Shown: positions 1 through 7,606, numbered from the stretch's first letter. The stretch is 12,712 nt of DNA from Negativicoccus succinicivorans (GCF_018373335.1 NZ_JAHAHH010000037.1:1-12712), one strand, 5' to 3'. The notes: generated by a model from the letters alone, not told the origin. A program made the numbers and translations.

Positions 1-1
1 T

Positions 2-2560
2 AACCAGATCGGTCTCGCGACCGGCCAGGTACGTGAATACTACCATCCCGGTTACGTGGCCAAACGCATGGAAGTCGGCGCGGTCGTCGGCGCGGTGCCG
101 GCGGATCAGGTCGTTCGTCGCGTGCCGGAACCGGGCGATATCGTGTTGCTGGTTGGCGGCCGTACCGGTCGTGACGGCATCGGCGGTGCGACCGGCTCTT
201 CCAAAGAACATACGGAAAGCTCATTAACCACCGCGGGCGCGGAAGTGCAAAAAGGTAACGCGCCGACGGAACGTAAATTACAATGCCTATTCCGGCGTCC
301 GGAGGCCTCGCGCCTGATTCGCCGCTGCAATGATTTCGGCGCGGGCGGCGTGGCGGTCGCCGTCGGCGAATTGGCGGACGGCTTGATGATTAATTTGGAT
401 GCCGTACCGAAAAAATATGAAGGATTGGACGGCACGGAATTAGCGCTGTCCGAATCGCAGGAACGTATGGCGGTGGTCGTCGCCGCGGATGATGCGGATG
501 AGTTCCGCCGCTATGCGGATGAAGAAAATCTGGAAGCGACGCCGATTGCGGTCGTCACGAAAGAGCGCCGCCTGATGATGCAGTGGCGCGGTGAAACCAT
601 CGTCAATTTGGAGCGCTCGTTCCTCGACACCAACGGCGCCGGTCGAGCCAGCGCCGCCGTCATCACGACGCCGGCCGAAGAAAATTATTTTACGCCGCAA
701 CCGGTGACGGATGTGCGCGCCGCATGGGCGCAAACGCTCGGCGATTTGAATGTCGCTTCGCAGCGCGGTTTGGGCGAACGATTTGACGGGACGATCGGCG
801 CGGGCACGGTCCTGATGCCGTACGGCGGCGCGCGCATGTGCACGCCGGTCGACGGCATGGTCGCGAAAATTCCGTTGCGGCACGGGGAAACGTCAACCGT
901 GAGCATCATGACCCACGCGTTTGATCCGTACTTGGCGTCGTGGAGTCCGTTTCACGGCGGTCTGTTCGCCGTGCTGCAGTCGCTGGCGAAAATCGCGGCG
1001 CTGGGCGGCAACTGGAAACGCGCCTATTTATCCTTGCAGGAATATTTTGAAAAATTAGGCGACACGGCGTCTTGGGGCAAACCGGTCGCGGCGCTTTTGG
1101 GCGCGTTTGTCGCGCAGTCGGAACTGGAAGTCGGCGCGATCGGCGGCAAAGATTCGATGAGCGGTAGCTTCCTTGATTTGCATGTGCCGCCGACGCTGAT
1201 TTCGTTCGCGGTGGCGCCGGGCGATGCGACGCATATTGTCAGTCCCGAATGGAAGGGACGCGACCACGCGTTGGTCTTGCTCGAAACGCCGTTGGATGAA
1301 TACGCCATGCCGGATTTTGAAGTCTTTATCGATCATGCGGATCGGTTGTTCGCGGCGGCGGAGAAAGGTTTGCTGAAAAGCGCGCAGGCGGTTGATGCGG
1401 GCGGTCTTGCTGCCGCGTGCGCGAAAGCGGCATTCGGTAACCATATCGGCGCAAGGCTGAGTGATGCTCTCACTCCGACAGAATGGTTCGCGGCGCGGCC
1501 GGGTTCATGGCTGGTCGAATTGGACAGAGAGATCGCGGAACAATGGGCGCTTGACGAGCATATTACGATCATCGGCGCCACCGCCGGTGACAGCATTTCT
1601 CTTGCCGGTGTTACGTTACCGCTTGATGAATTGCAAGCGCGTTGGGAAGAGCCGCTGGAAAAAGTATTTCCGACGAAAACGCTTCAACCGGCGCCGCTGT
1701 ATCCCGTTTCGCCGGTGGCGGGCAATCCGACACGACGCGCGCGGACTACCATTGGCACGCCGCAGGTCGTCATTCCGGTAATGCCGGGTACGAACTGTGA
1801 AGTGGACACGGCCCGCGCATTTGAAAATGCGGGCGCCAATGTGTCGACCGTCGTCGTGCGCAACCTGACGCCGCAGGCGCTGAATGAATCGGTGGAAGCG
1901 CTTGTCAAAGCGGTGGAAACGACACAGATTTTGGCATTTCCGGGCGGATTTTCCGCCGGCGATGAACCGGACGGTTCGGGTAAATTTATCGCCGCGCTGT
2001 TCCGGCATCCGGCATTGGCCGACGCGGTGAACGATCTTCTGACGCATCGTGACGGTTTGATTTTGGGCATCTGCAACGGTTTCCAGGCGTTGATTAAACT
2101 CGGCCTGTTGCCGTACGGAGAAATCCGCGAATTGGCGCCGAGTGCGCCGACGCTCACCTACAATACCATCGGGCGTCACATTTCGCACTACGCGATGACG
2201 AAGATCGTTTCGACGAAATCCCCGTGGCTCATGTATTTTGAACCGGGCGAACTCCATCGCATTCCGTTCAGTCACGGTGAAGGACGTTTATACGCGGCGC
2301 CGGACGTCGTACAGGCTTTGGCGGCGAACGGTCAGATCGCGACGCAATATTGCGATGAATGGGGCAGCGTCCACGAAACGATGCCGGCGAACCCGAACGG
2401 ATCGGTCGCGGCGATTGAAGGCCTGCTCAGTCCGAACGGACGAATTTTGGGCAAGATGGGTCACAGCGAACGCTATGGTCCGTATGTAGCGAAAAATATT
2501 ATCGGACAGAAAAAACAGAAAATTTTCCAAGCCGGTGTAGATTATTTCACAGGGAGATAA
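2..2560 (+). CDS. purL: phosphoribosylformylglycinamidine (FGAM) synthase, 5' end outside the window
   Basis: This enzyme carries out the fourth step of purine synthesis, the ATP- and glutamine-dependent conversion of FGAR to FGAM in the cytoplasm. The frame is open from base 2, with no start codon needed, and 852 residues are visible. Single-chain PurL proteins are usually about 1,200-1,300 residues, so roughly the first third is missing because of the window edge. Seen in order: the synthetase motif GGRTGRDGIGGATGSS near visible residue 52, a second synthetase half with IGGKDSMSG (about nt 1138-1164), and a C-terminal class I glutaminase domain from about nt 1765. The glutaminase has PGTNCEVD, the nucleophile Cys in GICNGFQ (codon 2072-2074), the conserved HGEGR, and the His/Glu pair in GHSE (2462-2464 and 2468-2470). 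The fused architecture resembles the clostridial-type enzyme rather than the split PurS/PurL/PurQ set of Bacillus. The gene is probably the last pur gene of an operon entering from the left. Confidence 0.96.
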   Translation, partial: NQIGLATGQVREYYHPGYVAKRMEVGAVVGAVPADQVVRRVPEPGDIVLLVGGRTGRDGIGGATGSSKEHTESSLTTAGAEVQKGNAPTERKLQCLFRRPEASRLIRRCNDFGAGGVAVAVGELADGLMINLDAVPKKYEGLDGTELALSESQERMAVVVAADDADEFRRYADEENLEATPIAVVTKERRLMMQWRGETIVNLERSFLDTNGAGRASAAVITTPAEENYFTPQPVTDVRAAWAQTLGDLNVASQRGLGERFDGTIGAGTVLMPYGGARMCTPVDGMVAKIPLRHGETSTVSIMTHAFDPYLASWSPFHGGLFAVLQSLAKIAALGGNWKRAYLSLQEYFEKLGDTASWGKPVAALLGAFVAQSELEVGAIGGKDSMSGSFLDLHVPPTLISFAVAPGDATHIVSPEWKGRDHALVLLETPLDEYAMPDFEVFIDHADRLFAAAEKGLLKSAQAVDAGGLAAACAKAAFGNHIGARLSDALTPTEWFAARPGSWLVELDREIAEQWALDEHITIIGATAGDSISLAGVTLPLDELQARWEEPLEKVFPTKTLQPAPLYPVSPVAGNPTRRARTTIGTPQVVIPVMPGTNCEVDTARAFENAGANVSTVVVRNLTPQALNESVEALVKAVETTQILAFPGGFSAGDEPDGSGKFIAALFRHPALADAVNDLLTHRDGLILGICNGFQALIKLGLLPYGEIRELAPSAPTLTYNTIGRHISHYAMTKIVSTKSPWLMYFEPGELHRIPFSHGEGRLYAAPDVVQALAANGQIATQYCDEWGSVHETMPANPNGSVAAIEGLLSPNGRILGKMGHSERYGPYVAKNIIGQKKQKIFQAGVDYFTGR

Positions 2561-2571
2561 CAAAAGATAAA

Positions 2572-2787
2572 ATGCGACGCGCACAAAAAATTACGATGCT
2601 TGCGGCACTCATATTATTGCTGAGTTGCCGCACGGCGGAAGCATGTCCGTTTTGCCTGCTGGGCATGTATGAAGCGCATATCGCCAACTTCGGCAATTAT
2701 GTGATGACTATTTTGCCGGTGCTGACGCCGATTGTGACGGGAATTGTTTTGTACTGGCGGGAGCTGAAGCAAAAATTATTCGGTTGA
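2572..2787 (+). CDS. small membrane or exported protein with a CPFC motif, function unknown
   Basis: This 71-residue protein is not one I recognise. It begins with basic residues (MRRAQK) and a hydrophobic stretch (about residues 8-19) that looks like a signal peptide or anchor. A Cys-Pro-Phe-Cys motif follows at residues 25-28, just after the likely cleavage region. A second hydrophobic segment (about 42-61) precedes a basic tail (RELKQK), so one or two membrane passes are likely. The paired cysteines could form a disulphide or bind a metal or haem, but nothing else supports a redox role. The gene starts 11 bases after purL and overlaps the next gene by 4 bases, so it is probably co-transcribed and translationally coupled. 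The nearest Shine-Dalgarno-like sequence, AGGGAG, overlaps the end of purL and is rather far from the ATG. Confidence 0.65.
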   Translation: MRRAQKITMLAALILLLSCRTAEACPFCLLGMYEAHIANFGNYVMTILPVLTPIVTGIVLYWRELKQKLFG

Positions 2788-3278
2788 ACGGAGCGCAAAA
2801 ACGGCGGACGCTGCTCGCGGTGACGTTGGTGTCGCTTTTGGTTTGGGCGGGCTGGCACGGGTTTCTGTGGTATGCGGAACGAACCGCGCAAACATGGTAC
2901 GGCACCTGGCAAGCGACGGGGGTCGAACCGCAAAGCGGGGAACGTTACGTTTGCACGATGGCGCTCGCGCCGTATCAACGATTGAATGCGCGCGAATTTG
3001 CGGTGCGCTGCGAATTCGGCGTAGTGTACCGTGACCCGGCGGTACGCATCGCCGAAGTGGAACCGTTGCCGGCCGTGATTCGCGGCGACACTTTGTACTT
3101 GCCGCCGCAGACAAAAGACGGTCGCGGCGATTTGACGCGGCTCGGCAGCAAAGGCGCGGACGAAATCATCAGTATTCGGCATTTCCGATTTCATAAAATC
3201 AGCGCGGAGGTTTTACCGGAGGTGGCGCTGGTCACGCGGTCATTGGATAGCGCACGGACGCTGCCCGCGCGGGAATAG
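2784..3278 (+). CDS. single-pass exported protein of unknown function (TTG start)
   Basis: This 164-residue protein has a short basic N-terminus (KRR at 6-8) and one hydrophobic segment (about residues 9-29). The rest is a soluble, probably extracytoplasmic part rich in beta-forming residues. The tryptophans in TWYGTWQATG and two cysteines (57 and 76) that could form a disulphide are visible. I do not recognise the family. The start is inferred: TTG at 2784 overlaps the upstream TGA stop by 4 bases (TTGA). No in-frame ATG lies near the 5' end, and this start keeps the basic residues ahead of the membrane segment. There is no strong ribosome binding site, so translation probably depends on termination of the gene before it. 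The next gene follows 11 bases downstream. The reading frame is well supported, the exact start less so. Confidence 0.65.
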   Translation: MNGAQKRRTLLAVTLVSLLVWAGWHGFLWYAERTAQTWYGTWQATGVEPQSGERYVCTMALAPYQRLNAREFAVRCEFGVVYRDPAVRIAEVEPLPAVIRGDTLYLPPQTKDGRGDLTRLGSKGADEIISIRHFRFHKISAEVLPEVALVTRSLDSARTLPARE

Positions 3279-3289
3279 GGAGGCGCAAT

Positions 3290-3832
3290 ATGGGAAACAG
3301 ACGGCAGTGGTACTTGCTTGTAATTTGCGTTTTCATCGGCGTGCTGTCGGTGTTTGCCGCCGAACCGATTACGGCGGAGAAGGTTGTTATCCTGCCGACG
3401 GCAACGACGGAGCGACATGTGGAACTCGGCACCTATGTGGAACGACGTTTGGCCGAGCCGTTTCGCTATCCGTATTATGAAATAACGAACGGGCCGCAAA
3501 CGACAATGCCGTTTACGCGCCACGACTTTGCCGCCGTCGCCAAGACTTACGATGCGGATATCGTAATCGGTTCGGAGTTGGTGCGTTTGGCGCAATTTAC
3601 ACGCACGGATTGGAACGGTGATTGGTGGACTACCACCTTTGGTGAGTTGCGCGTGTATGCGTATTACCGGCCGAATGATGAGATGCAGGTGTGGCAAAGC
3701 ACGTACAACGACACGGCGGAAGAATCGGTTTTGAATACGCCGCAGGCGGTGGTCAAGGAAATTACCGACCGCGCGCTGGCAGAATTTCCCTACCGACGTA
3801 TACCGACGCATCGCCCGCGCGTGTCGGCATAA
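3290..3832 (+). CDS. secreted protein of unknown function, possible CsgG/TolB-N-like fold
   Basis: This 180-residue protein has a clear signal peptide: basic NRR, a hydrophobic core at about residues 7-22, and a likely cleavage after VFA near residue 23. The mature part reads as alternating strands and helices, beginning with KVVILP, then a YVERRL helix. DADIVIGSELVRL and a strand pair around LRVYAYYRP and MQVWQS follow. This order loosely recalls the small alpha/beta domain found in CsgG, TolB-N and related periplasmic proteins, where a strand of the form 'ADxVIxGxV' precedes strands describing activity. That is an impression, not an identification. A good ribosome binding site (GGGAGG at 3278-3283) precedes the ATG by 6 bases. 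It is the last gene before a strong terminator and probably ends the transcript containing the two small genes before it. Confidence 0.7.
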   Translation: MGNRRQWYLLVICVFIGVLSVFAAEPITAEKVVILPTATTERHVELGTYVERRLAEPFRYPYYEITNGPQTTMPFTRHDFAAVAKTYDADIVIGSELVRLAQFTRTDWNGDWWTTTFGELRVYAYYRPNDEMQVWQSTYNDTAEESVLNTPQAVVKEITDRALAEFPYRRIPTHRPRVSA

Positions 3833-3861
3833 CGTGCCATCGTGGATACCGAGACGCAGAT

Positions 3862-3896
3862 AAAAAGCAAGTGCAAAACCGCGCTTGCTTTTTTTT
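3862..3896 (+). terminator. intrinsic terminator after the exported-protein genes
   Basis: The arms AAAAAGCAAG (3862-3871) and CTTGCTTTTT (3884-3893) are perfectly complementary. The stem extends inward through T·G, G-C and C-G pairs to an AAAACC loop, and a T run follows. It ends the purL-side transcript. Its 3' arm also overlaps the -35 region of the following tRNA promoter. Confidence 0.9.
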
Positions 3897-3913
3897 ATTT
3901 CATCGGCTATAAT
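3885..3913 (+). promoter_or_regulatory. promoter of the tRNA-Asn/Glu/Val unit
   Basis: A perfect -10 hexamer TATAAT (3908-3913) stands 17 bases downstream of TTGCTT (3885-3890), a weak -35 match at its first three bases. Transcription would begin near 3920, about 8 bases before the mature 5' end of tRNA-Asn at 3928. The -35 element lies inside the 3' arm of the preceding terminator. Confidence 0.65.
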
Positions 3914-3927
3914 TACTTTTGTTATAT

Positions 3928-4003
3928 TCCCTGATAGCTCAGTTGGTAGAGCAATCGGCTGTTAACCGATCGGTCGTAGGTTCGAGTCCTACTCAGGGAG
4001 CCA
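3928..4003 (+). tRNA. tRNA-Asn (anticodon GUU)
   Basis: A 76-base cloverleaf. The acceptor arms TCCCTGA (3928-3934) and TCAGGGA (3993-3999) pair perfectly, followed by discriminator G and encoded CCA. The anticodon stem ATCGG/CCGAT encloses CTGTTAA with GTT at 3961-3963. The T-loop TTCGAGT is canonical. It is first of three tightly packed tRNA genes, with a 3-base gap to the next. Confidence 0.98.
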
Positions 4004-4006
4004 GAA

Positions 4007-4081
4007 GGCCCGTTGGTCAAGTGGTTAAGACACCGCCCTTTCACGGCGGTATCGGGGGTTCGAATCCCCCACGGGTCACCA
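4007..4081 (+). tRNA. tRNA-Glu (anticodon UUC)
   Basis: A 75-base cloverleaf. The acceptor arms GGCCCGT and ACGGGTC pair with one G·T wobble, followed by discriminator A and encoded CCA. The anticodon stem CCGCC/GGCGG holds the loop CTTTCAC with TTC at 4040-4042. The T-arm GGGGG-TTCGAAT-CCCCC is perfect. Second gene of the three-tRNA unit. Confidence 0.98.
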
Positions 4082-4085
4082 ATCT

Positions 4086-4161
<76 letters not shown>

Positions 4162-4165
4162 TCTG

Positions 4166-4191
4166 AAAAAGAGACCGCGCGTCTCTTTTTT
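4166..4191 (+). terminator. intrinsic terminator after the three-tRNA unit
   Basis: The arms AAAAAGAGAC (4166-4175) and GTCTCTTTTT (4181-4190) form a perfect 10-base-pair stem with a CGCGC loop and T run. It separates the Asn-Glu-Val unit from the tRNA-Ser gene. Confidence 0.92.
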
Positions 4192-4260
4192 ATTGCGTAA
4201 AATTCCGTTTGTCGTGCGGCTTTCCTGCAGACGATAAAGATGTCATGGCATCAATTTTCC

Positions 4261-4289
4261 TTGACAAAAAGGCGAATTTTACGTAAAAT
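4261..4289 (+). promoter_or_regulatory. near-consensus sigma-70-type promoter of tRNA-Ser
   Basis: A perfect TTGACA (4261-4266) and TAAAAT (4284-4289; one mismatch from TATAAT) are separated by the ideal 17 bases. Transcription would start near 4296, about ten bases ahead of tRNA-Ser at 4307. This is the strongest promoter by sequence in the window. The stretch between the preceding terminator and this site (4192-4260) shows nothing else. Confidence 0.88.
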
Positions 4290-4306
4290 AGTGGAAGCTT
4301 TTACTT

Positions 4307-4397
4307 GGAGCGGTACTCAAGAGGCTGAAGAGGACGGTTTGCTAAATCGTTAGACGGTTTACCCCGTGCGTGGGTTCGAATCCCACCCGCTCCGCCA
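4307..4397 (+). tRNA. tRNA-Ser (anticodon GCU)
   Basis: A 91-base tRNA with the long variable arm expected of a class II tRNA (stem ACGG/CCGT around TTTACC). The acceptor arms GGAGCGG and CCGCTCC pair, followed by discriminator G and encoded CCA. The anticodon GCT is at 4341-4343, and the T-arm GTGGG-TTCGAAT-CCCAC is perfect. It is transcribed alone from the promoter at 4261-4289. Confidence 0.98.
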
Positions 4398-4409
4398 GTT
4401 TATTTATTC

Positions 4410-4432
4410 GACACGAAGGTGTCTTTTTTTTT
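4410..4432 (+). terminator. short intrinsic terminator after tRNA-Ser
   Basis: GACAC (4410-4414) pairs with GTGTC (4419-4423) around a GAAG loop, followed by nine T residues. The stem is short, but the T run is long and the position directly after tRNA-Ser fits. Confidence 0.75.
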
Positions 4433-4460
4433 GCCCATGATTAAAAATTTCATGTAGAAT
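4431..4460 (+). promoter_or_regulatory. likely promoter of the acyl-CoA ligase gene
   Basis: TTGCCC (4431-4436; four of six -35 bases) and TAGAAT (4455-4460; five of six -10 bases) are 18 bases apart. The first two bases of the -35 element are the last T residues of the preceding terminator. The predicted transcript start near 4467 leaves a leader of about 35 bases. Confidence 0.55.
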
Positions 4461-4489
4461 ATAAGAAAGAAATTGCCGAGATTTCGGCC

Positions 4490-4496
4490 AAGGAGG
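4490..4496 (+). promoter_or_regulatory. ribosome binding site of the acyl-CoA ligase gene
   Basis: AAGGAGG, a full Shine-Dalgarno match, stands 5 bases before the ATG at 4502 and fixes that start. Confidence 0.85.
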
Positions 4497-4501
4497 AAAC
4501 C

Positions 4502-5974
4502 ATGTTACTGGATGAACTGATCACCGGGCACAATCCGGAGAGTATCGCCATTCGCGGTCCCGAAAATGTCACGTATGGCCAATTAAAAGAACACATCGCG
4601 CGGTATCGCACCGTTCTGCACAAAAAGGGCGTGAAGCGAGGCGATCGTGTCGGTTTGTATGAACAGAACAGCCCCGCATTTATTTACATTTACTTCGCGA
4701 TCGTCAGTCTGGGCGCGATCGTCGTCCCGATCAACTGCATGTTGACCGAAGCGGAAGTGGACTACATCGCCAAAGACGCGGGTTTGGTATTGCTGGTCGC
4801 GCATAAAGAATTGCACACGGCGGCGCCGTTGCTTTTGGTTGCGACGCTTGTCGAAGAAGCGCAGGGCATCGCCGCAGCGGAATGCGTTCCTGCGGAAGCG
4901 CAACGGGAAGACACGGATGTGACCACGTTCATTTACACGTCGGGCACGACCGGCCGACCCAAGGGCGCGATGCTCACGCATCGGAATCTGGCGGAAAACG
5001 TTATACAATTCAATGCGGTGTTACCGCACGAGCCGGAAGATCGCGTTCTTTGCGTGTTGCCGATGTACCATTGCTTCGGTTGGACGACCTGTGTCATGAA
5101 TCCGCTTATCCGAGGGGGCAGCGTCGTTCCCGTCAACACGTTCCGTCCGGGCGAAATCTTGCAGGCGATCGAAACGTACGCGGTAACGGTATCGTTCTTA
5201 GTGCCGCCGTTGTACCATCTGCTGGTGCGCCTGGCCACTCCCGAACGGTTGAAATCGGTCCGTCTTTTCGTCTCGGGCGGGGCCAGTTTGCCCGAACCGG
5301 TCGCGAAAAAATTTGAAGAAATTTACGGTCGGCCGATTATCGAAGGCTACGGGCTTTCGGAAGCATCACCGGTCGTTGCGGTCAATCCGGAAGACAAACA
5401 TAAATACTATTCGATCGGTCCGGCGCTTCCGGGCGTGCGCGTTAAAATTAACGGGTACGACGCGACGACGTATGAACCGGGAACGATCGGTGAACTTTTA
5501 GTACAAGGCGCCAACGTCATGCAGGGGTATTGGCATTTACCCGAAGCGACAGCGGAGGCCTTGCAGGACGGCTGGTTGCATACGGGCGATCTCGCCTATA
5601 TGGATGAAGACGAGTATATTTACATCGTCGACCGCTCCAAAGACATGATCATCGTCAACGGGGAAAATGTGTATCCGCGCGAAGTGGAAGACGAAATCTA
5701 TCGGTATCCGGGCGTGTCGGAAGTCGCGGTGGTCGGTCATCCCGACGGCTTGCGCGGACAATTCGTGTGCGCGTACATCGTGTTGCAGGAAGACGCGGAA
5801 CTCGATACGCAGTCTTTGCGCAAATATTTGGCGCAACGTCTCGCCGCGTTCAAATTGCCGCGTAAATATGTGGTTTTGGATGCGCTCCCGAAAAACAGCA
5901 CGGGAAAAATTTTAAAACGGGTGCTGCAGGAAAGCGATACGTTTTCCGGCGCGGATGCGGACGATAAAAAATAA
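4502..5974 (+). CDS. long-chain fatty acid-CoA ligase (AMP-forming)
   Basis: This 490-residue member of the ANL adenylate-forming superfamily activates a fatty acid with ATP and CoA, through an acyl-adenylate, to acyl-CoA. Visible motifs: the phosphate-binding loop YTSGTTGRPKG (145-155), SGGASLPEP (258-266), the adenine-binding YGLSEASP (283-290), and TGD with the ribose-binding Asp363. The hinge IVDRSKDMI (375-383) contains Arg378, NGENVYP is at 386-392, and the C-terminal PKNSTGK ends with the catalytic Lys469. All key residues are present. At 490 residues it is slightly short for bacterial long-chain acyl-CoA synthetases (about 510-560) but complete. The motif set fits the FadD/LcfB-type ligases better than acetyl-CoA synthetases, though chain-length preference cannot be read from sequence and a medium-chain or other aliphatic acid is possible. 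It is a single-gene unit between terminators, likely serving uptake of exogenous fatty acids or acyl recycling. Confidence 0.9.
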   Translation: MLLDELITGHNPESIAIRGPENVTYGQLKEHIARYRTVLHKKGVKRGDRVGLYEQNSPAFIYIYFAIVSLGAIVVPINCMLTEAEVDYIAKDAGLVLLVAHKELHTAAPLLLVATLVEEAQGIAAAECVPAEAQREDTDVTTFIYTSGTTGRPKGAMLTHRNLAENVIQFNAVLPHEPEDRVLCVLPMYHCFGWTTCVMNPLIRGGSVVPVNTFRPGEILQAIETYAVTVSFLVPPLYHLLVRLATPERLKSVRLFVSGGASLPEPVAKKFEEIYGRPIIEGYGLSEASPVVAVNPEDKHKYYSIGPALPGVRVKINGYDATTYEPGTIGELLVQGANVMQGYWHLPEATAEALQDGWLHTGDLAYMDEDEYIYIVDRSKDMIIVNGENVYPREVEDEIYRYPGVSEVAVVGHPDGLRGQFVCAYIVLQEDAELDTQSLRKYLAQRLAAFKLPRKYVVLDALPKNSTGKILKRVLQESDTFSGADADDKK

Positions 5975-5988
5975 CGCGTAAGATAAAT

Positions 5989-6016
5989 AAAAAAACTGCC
6001 GTACGGCAGTTTTTTT
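5989..6016. terminator. bidirectional intrinsic terminator between converging genes
   Basis: A perfect inverted repeat: seven A residues and CTGCC on the left mirror GGCAG and seven T residues on the right, around a GTAC centre. On either strand a GC stem is followed by a T run. It can therefore end both the + strand ligase transcript and the - strand sppA/YIP1 transcript. Confidence 0.92.
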
Positions 6017-6055
6017 ATTGCGTAAATATGGATGCGCGAAAAATAACAGGCCTCG

Positions 6056-6652
6056 CTAAAAGCGGCCGAGCTCTTCCAGAGCACCCGACCACATCGGCAT
6101 GTTCGCGAGAAATAACCAGAAGCAAGCAAAGATCAGGAAGGTGACCAGGAGCAAGAGGCCGATAAACGGAAACAGTAAGGTGCAGACGGCGCGTCCGAGA
6201 CGGATTCCGTAATTTTTTTGCAGTGCCGTGAGCACGAGGAAGATCGTCCAGCACGTCACCACCAACGTAAGCGCGTCAAACAGTGGTGCATTGACGGCCG
6301 CCGGCAAGAAATTAAGGATCACACCAAAGGCCGTCAGAGCGTTGGGAAACAACGCGAACGGCAAGGCCTGCAAGAGCCCCTGCACGGTCCCAACGCCTCC
6401 CAAAAGAGACGCGCAGAAATGCATGAGAGCGCCGCCGAGCGCAAGGTACAATATGCCGCCGATGAGCGAGACGGCAAAGGCTGCGCCCAGCGCATTCGGC
6501 ATCAGACCGACCGAAGCGAGCGAAGTGATCAGCGTGCTCAGAATAAACACGATGACGGCTTCGCCACGGACATCGGTATGAGTGATCCGATACAATGCCA
6601 ATTGCGGCCGCGTGATTACGTCATAGAGAAGTTCCAACGCGTTACTGAGCAT
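6056..6652 (-). CDS. YIP1-family multi-pass membrane protein
   Basis: This 198-residue protein is almost wholly hydrophobic, with about five membrane segments (roughly 32-50, 57-82, 93-117, 125-145, 156-185) after a polar, amphipathic N-terminus. The N-terminal part (VITRPQLAL) and the conserved-looking stretch VQGLLQALPFALFPNAL recall bacterial YIP1-domain proteins, whose general role is unknown. I make that assignment with moderate confidence. The ATG at 6652 lies inside the end of sppA (11-base overlap). A strong ribosome binding site (GGGAGG on the - strand, 6659-6664) stands 6 bases before it. Overlap with sppA means shared transcription and hints that the two act in the same membrane process, though no mechanism is visible. 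Transcription ends at the bidirectional terminator at 5989-6016. Confidence 0.75.
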   Translation of the reverse strand: MLSNALELLYDVITRPQLALYRITHTDVRGEAVIVFILSTLITSLASVGLMPNALGAAFAVSLIGGILYLALGGALMHFCASLLGGVGTVQGLLQALPFALFPNALTAFGVILNFLPAAVNAPLFDALTLVVTCWTIFLVLTALQKNYGIRLGRAVCTLLFPFIGLLLLVTFLIFACFWLFLANMPMWSGALEELGRF

Positions 6653-7595
6653 GCGGCGCCTCCCATTCGGTGCGAGCGCTTCCGCCTTCGCGACGAGTTA
6701 AGCTTCCGACGCTTTCACGAAATGCGCTGCGAAGTTCGGCGCTGAAGAGGCGTTGCCAGGAAACGGAGTCGTCGCCGTATTCGTGAGTAGGCACGTCCGT
6801 CGCGGGCAAGCCGACGAGGTTGGCCGTATAGTCGAGCGCGTCGTAGTAATTGCCCATTTCGTCCACGAGACCGGCGGCCTGCGCCTGACGGCCCGTGAAA
6901 ATACGTCCGTCGGCCAGTTCGCGCACTTGTTGCGGATCCATTTTTCGGCCCGTCGCGACGACGTCTACGAATTGCTCGTAAATGTCATCGACCATGCCTT
7001 GCACGAGGGCGCGTTCTTCCGGCGTCATCGGACGATCCGGCGAGAGAATATCTTTATGCGCGCCGGATTTGATTTTATCGTTGTTGATGCCGAGTTTTCC
7101 CATCAATTCTTCATAGTTCGTATAGCCGATGTACACGCCGATACTGCCCGTCATCGACGAGGGGTTGGCGAACACCCGATCGCCTTTTGCGGCGAGCCAA
7201 TAACCGCCCGACGCGCACATGTCGCCCATCGAAACGATGACCGGCTTGCCGCTTGCTTTCAGCCGATCGATTTCGTCGCCGATTTCCTGCGATGCGGTGG
7301 CCGAACCGCCGGGGCTGTTAATACGCAATAAGACAGCCTTCGCGGCCGGATCCGCGGCCGCTTGGCGAATTTCTTTCATGAGTCGGCCCGATGAGGCCGT
7401 TGTGCCGCCGCTGAAAAGGTTGGACGGCATATCGGCCGCGCCGACGATCGGCCCCTCGACGCGAATGACCGCCACGTAACCGTCACCGTTAGAGATCGTT
7501 TTTTTGTCAGAGTGTGACGGCTGTAAAAAGATGGTGAATACAATGCATAAAAGTATGATGGCGCCGATCATCCAGCGCTTTTTCTTTTTGTCCAT
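6642..7595 (-). CDS. sppA: signal peptide peptidase SppA (S49 family)
   Basis: A 317-residue membrane-anchored serine protease that degrades cleaved signal peptides left in the membrane. The N-terminus is KKKKRW followed by one membrane segment (about 8-25). The S49 core includes VAVIRVEGPI, RINSPGGSAT, the nucleophile Ser129 in GDMCASGGYW and the general base Lys181 in SGAHKDILSP. Ser and Lys are 52 residues apart, as in the Bacillus subtilis enzyme (Ser147/Lys199). The size matches the short Gram-positive form rather than the duplicated 67K form of E. coli. An ATG ten codons upstream (7625) is open, but I chose 7595. A strong ribosome binding site lies between the two (7600-7606), and the likely promoter puts the transcript start at about 7622. 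The gene overlaps the YIP1-like gene downstream and diverges from the cell-shape operon. Confidence 0.93.
   Translation of the reverse strand: MDKKKKRWMIGAIILLCIVFTIFLQPSHSDKKTISNGDGYVAVIRVEGPIVGAADMPSNLFSGGTTASSGRLMKEIRQAAADPAAKAVLLRINSPGGSATASQEIGDEIDRLKASGKPVIVSMGDMCASGGYWLAAKGDRVFANPSSMTGSIGVYIGYTNYEELMGKLGINNDKIKSGAHKDILSPDRPMTPEERALVQGMVDDIYEQFVDVVATGRKMDPQQVRELADGRIFTGRQAQAAGLVDEMGNYYDALDYTANLVGLPATDVPTHEYGDDSVSWQRLFSAELRSAFRESVGSLTRREGGSARTEWEAPHAQ
6659..6664 (-). promoter_or_regulatory. ribosome binding site of the YIP1-like gene inside sppA
   Basis: GGGAGG on the - strand lies within the last codons of sppA, 6 bases before the ATG at 6652. This supports the overlapping start. Confidence 0.7.
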
Positions 7596-7599
7596 GAAA

Positions 7600-7606
7600 C
7601 CTCCCT
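7600..7606 (-). promoter_or_regulatory. ribosome binding site deciding the sppA start
   Basis: AGGGAGG on the - strand stands 4 bases before the ATG at 7595 and lies inside the frame that would follow the upstream ATG at 7625. It therefore selects the shorter form beginning MDKKKK. Confidence 0.85.

Noticed and set aside
1616..2275. A 219-codon - strand frame inside purL.
   Set aside because: It is Arg/His-rich and antisense to the catalytic glutaminase domain of PurL, with no independent support.
6218..6745. A 175-codon + strand frame opposite the YIP1-like gene and the end of sppA.
   Set aside because: The product is highly charged and low in hydrophobic residues. The opposite strand encodes well-formed proteins with good ribosome binding sites.
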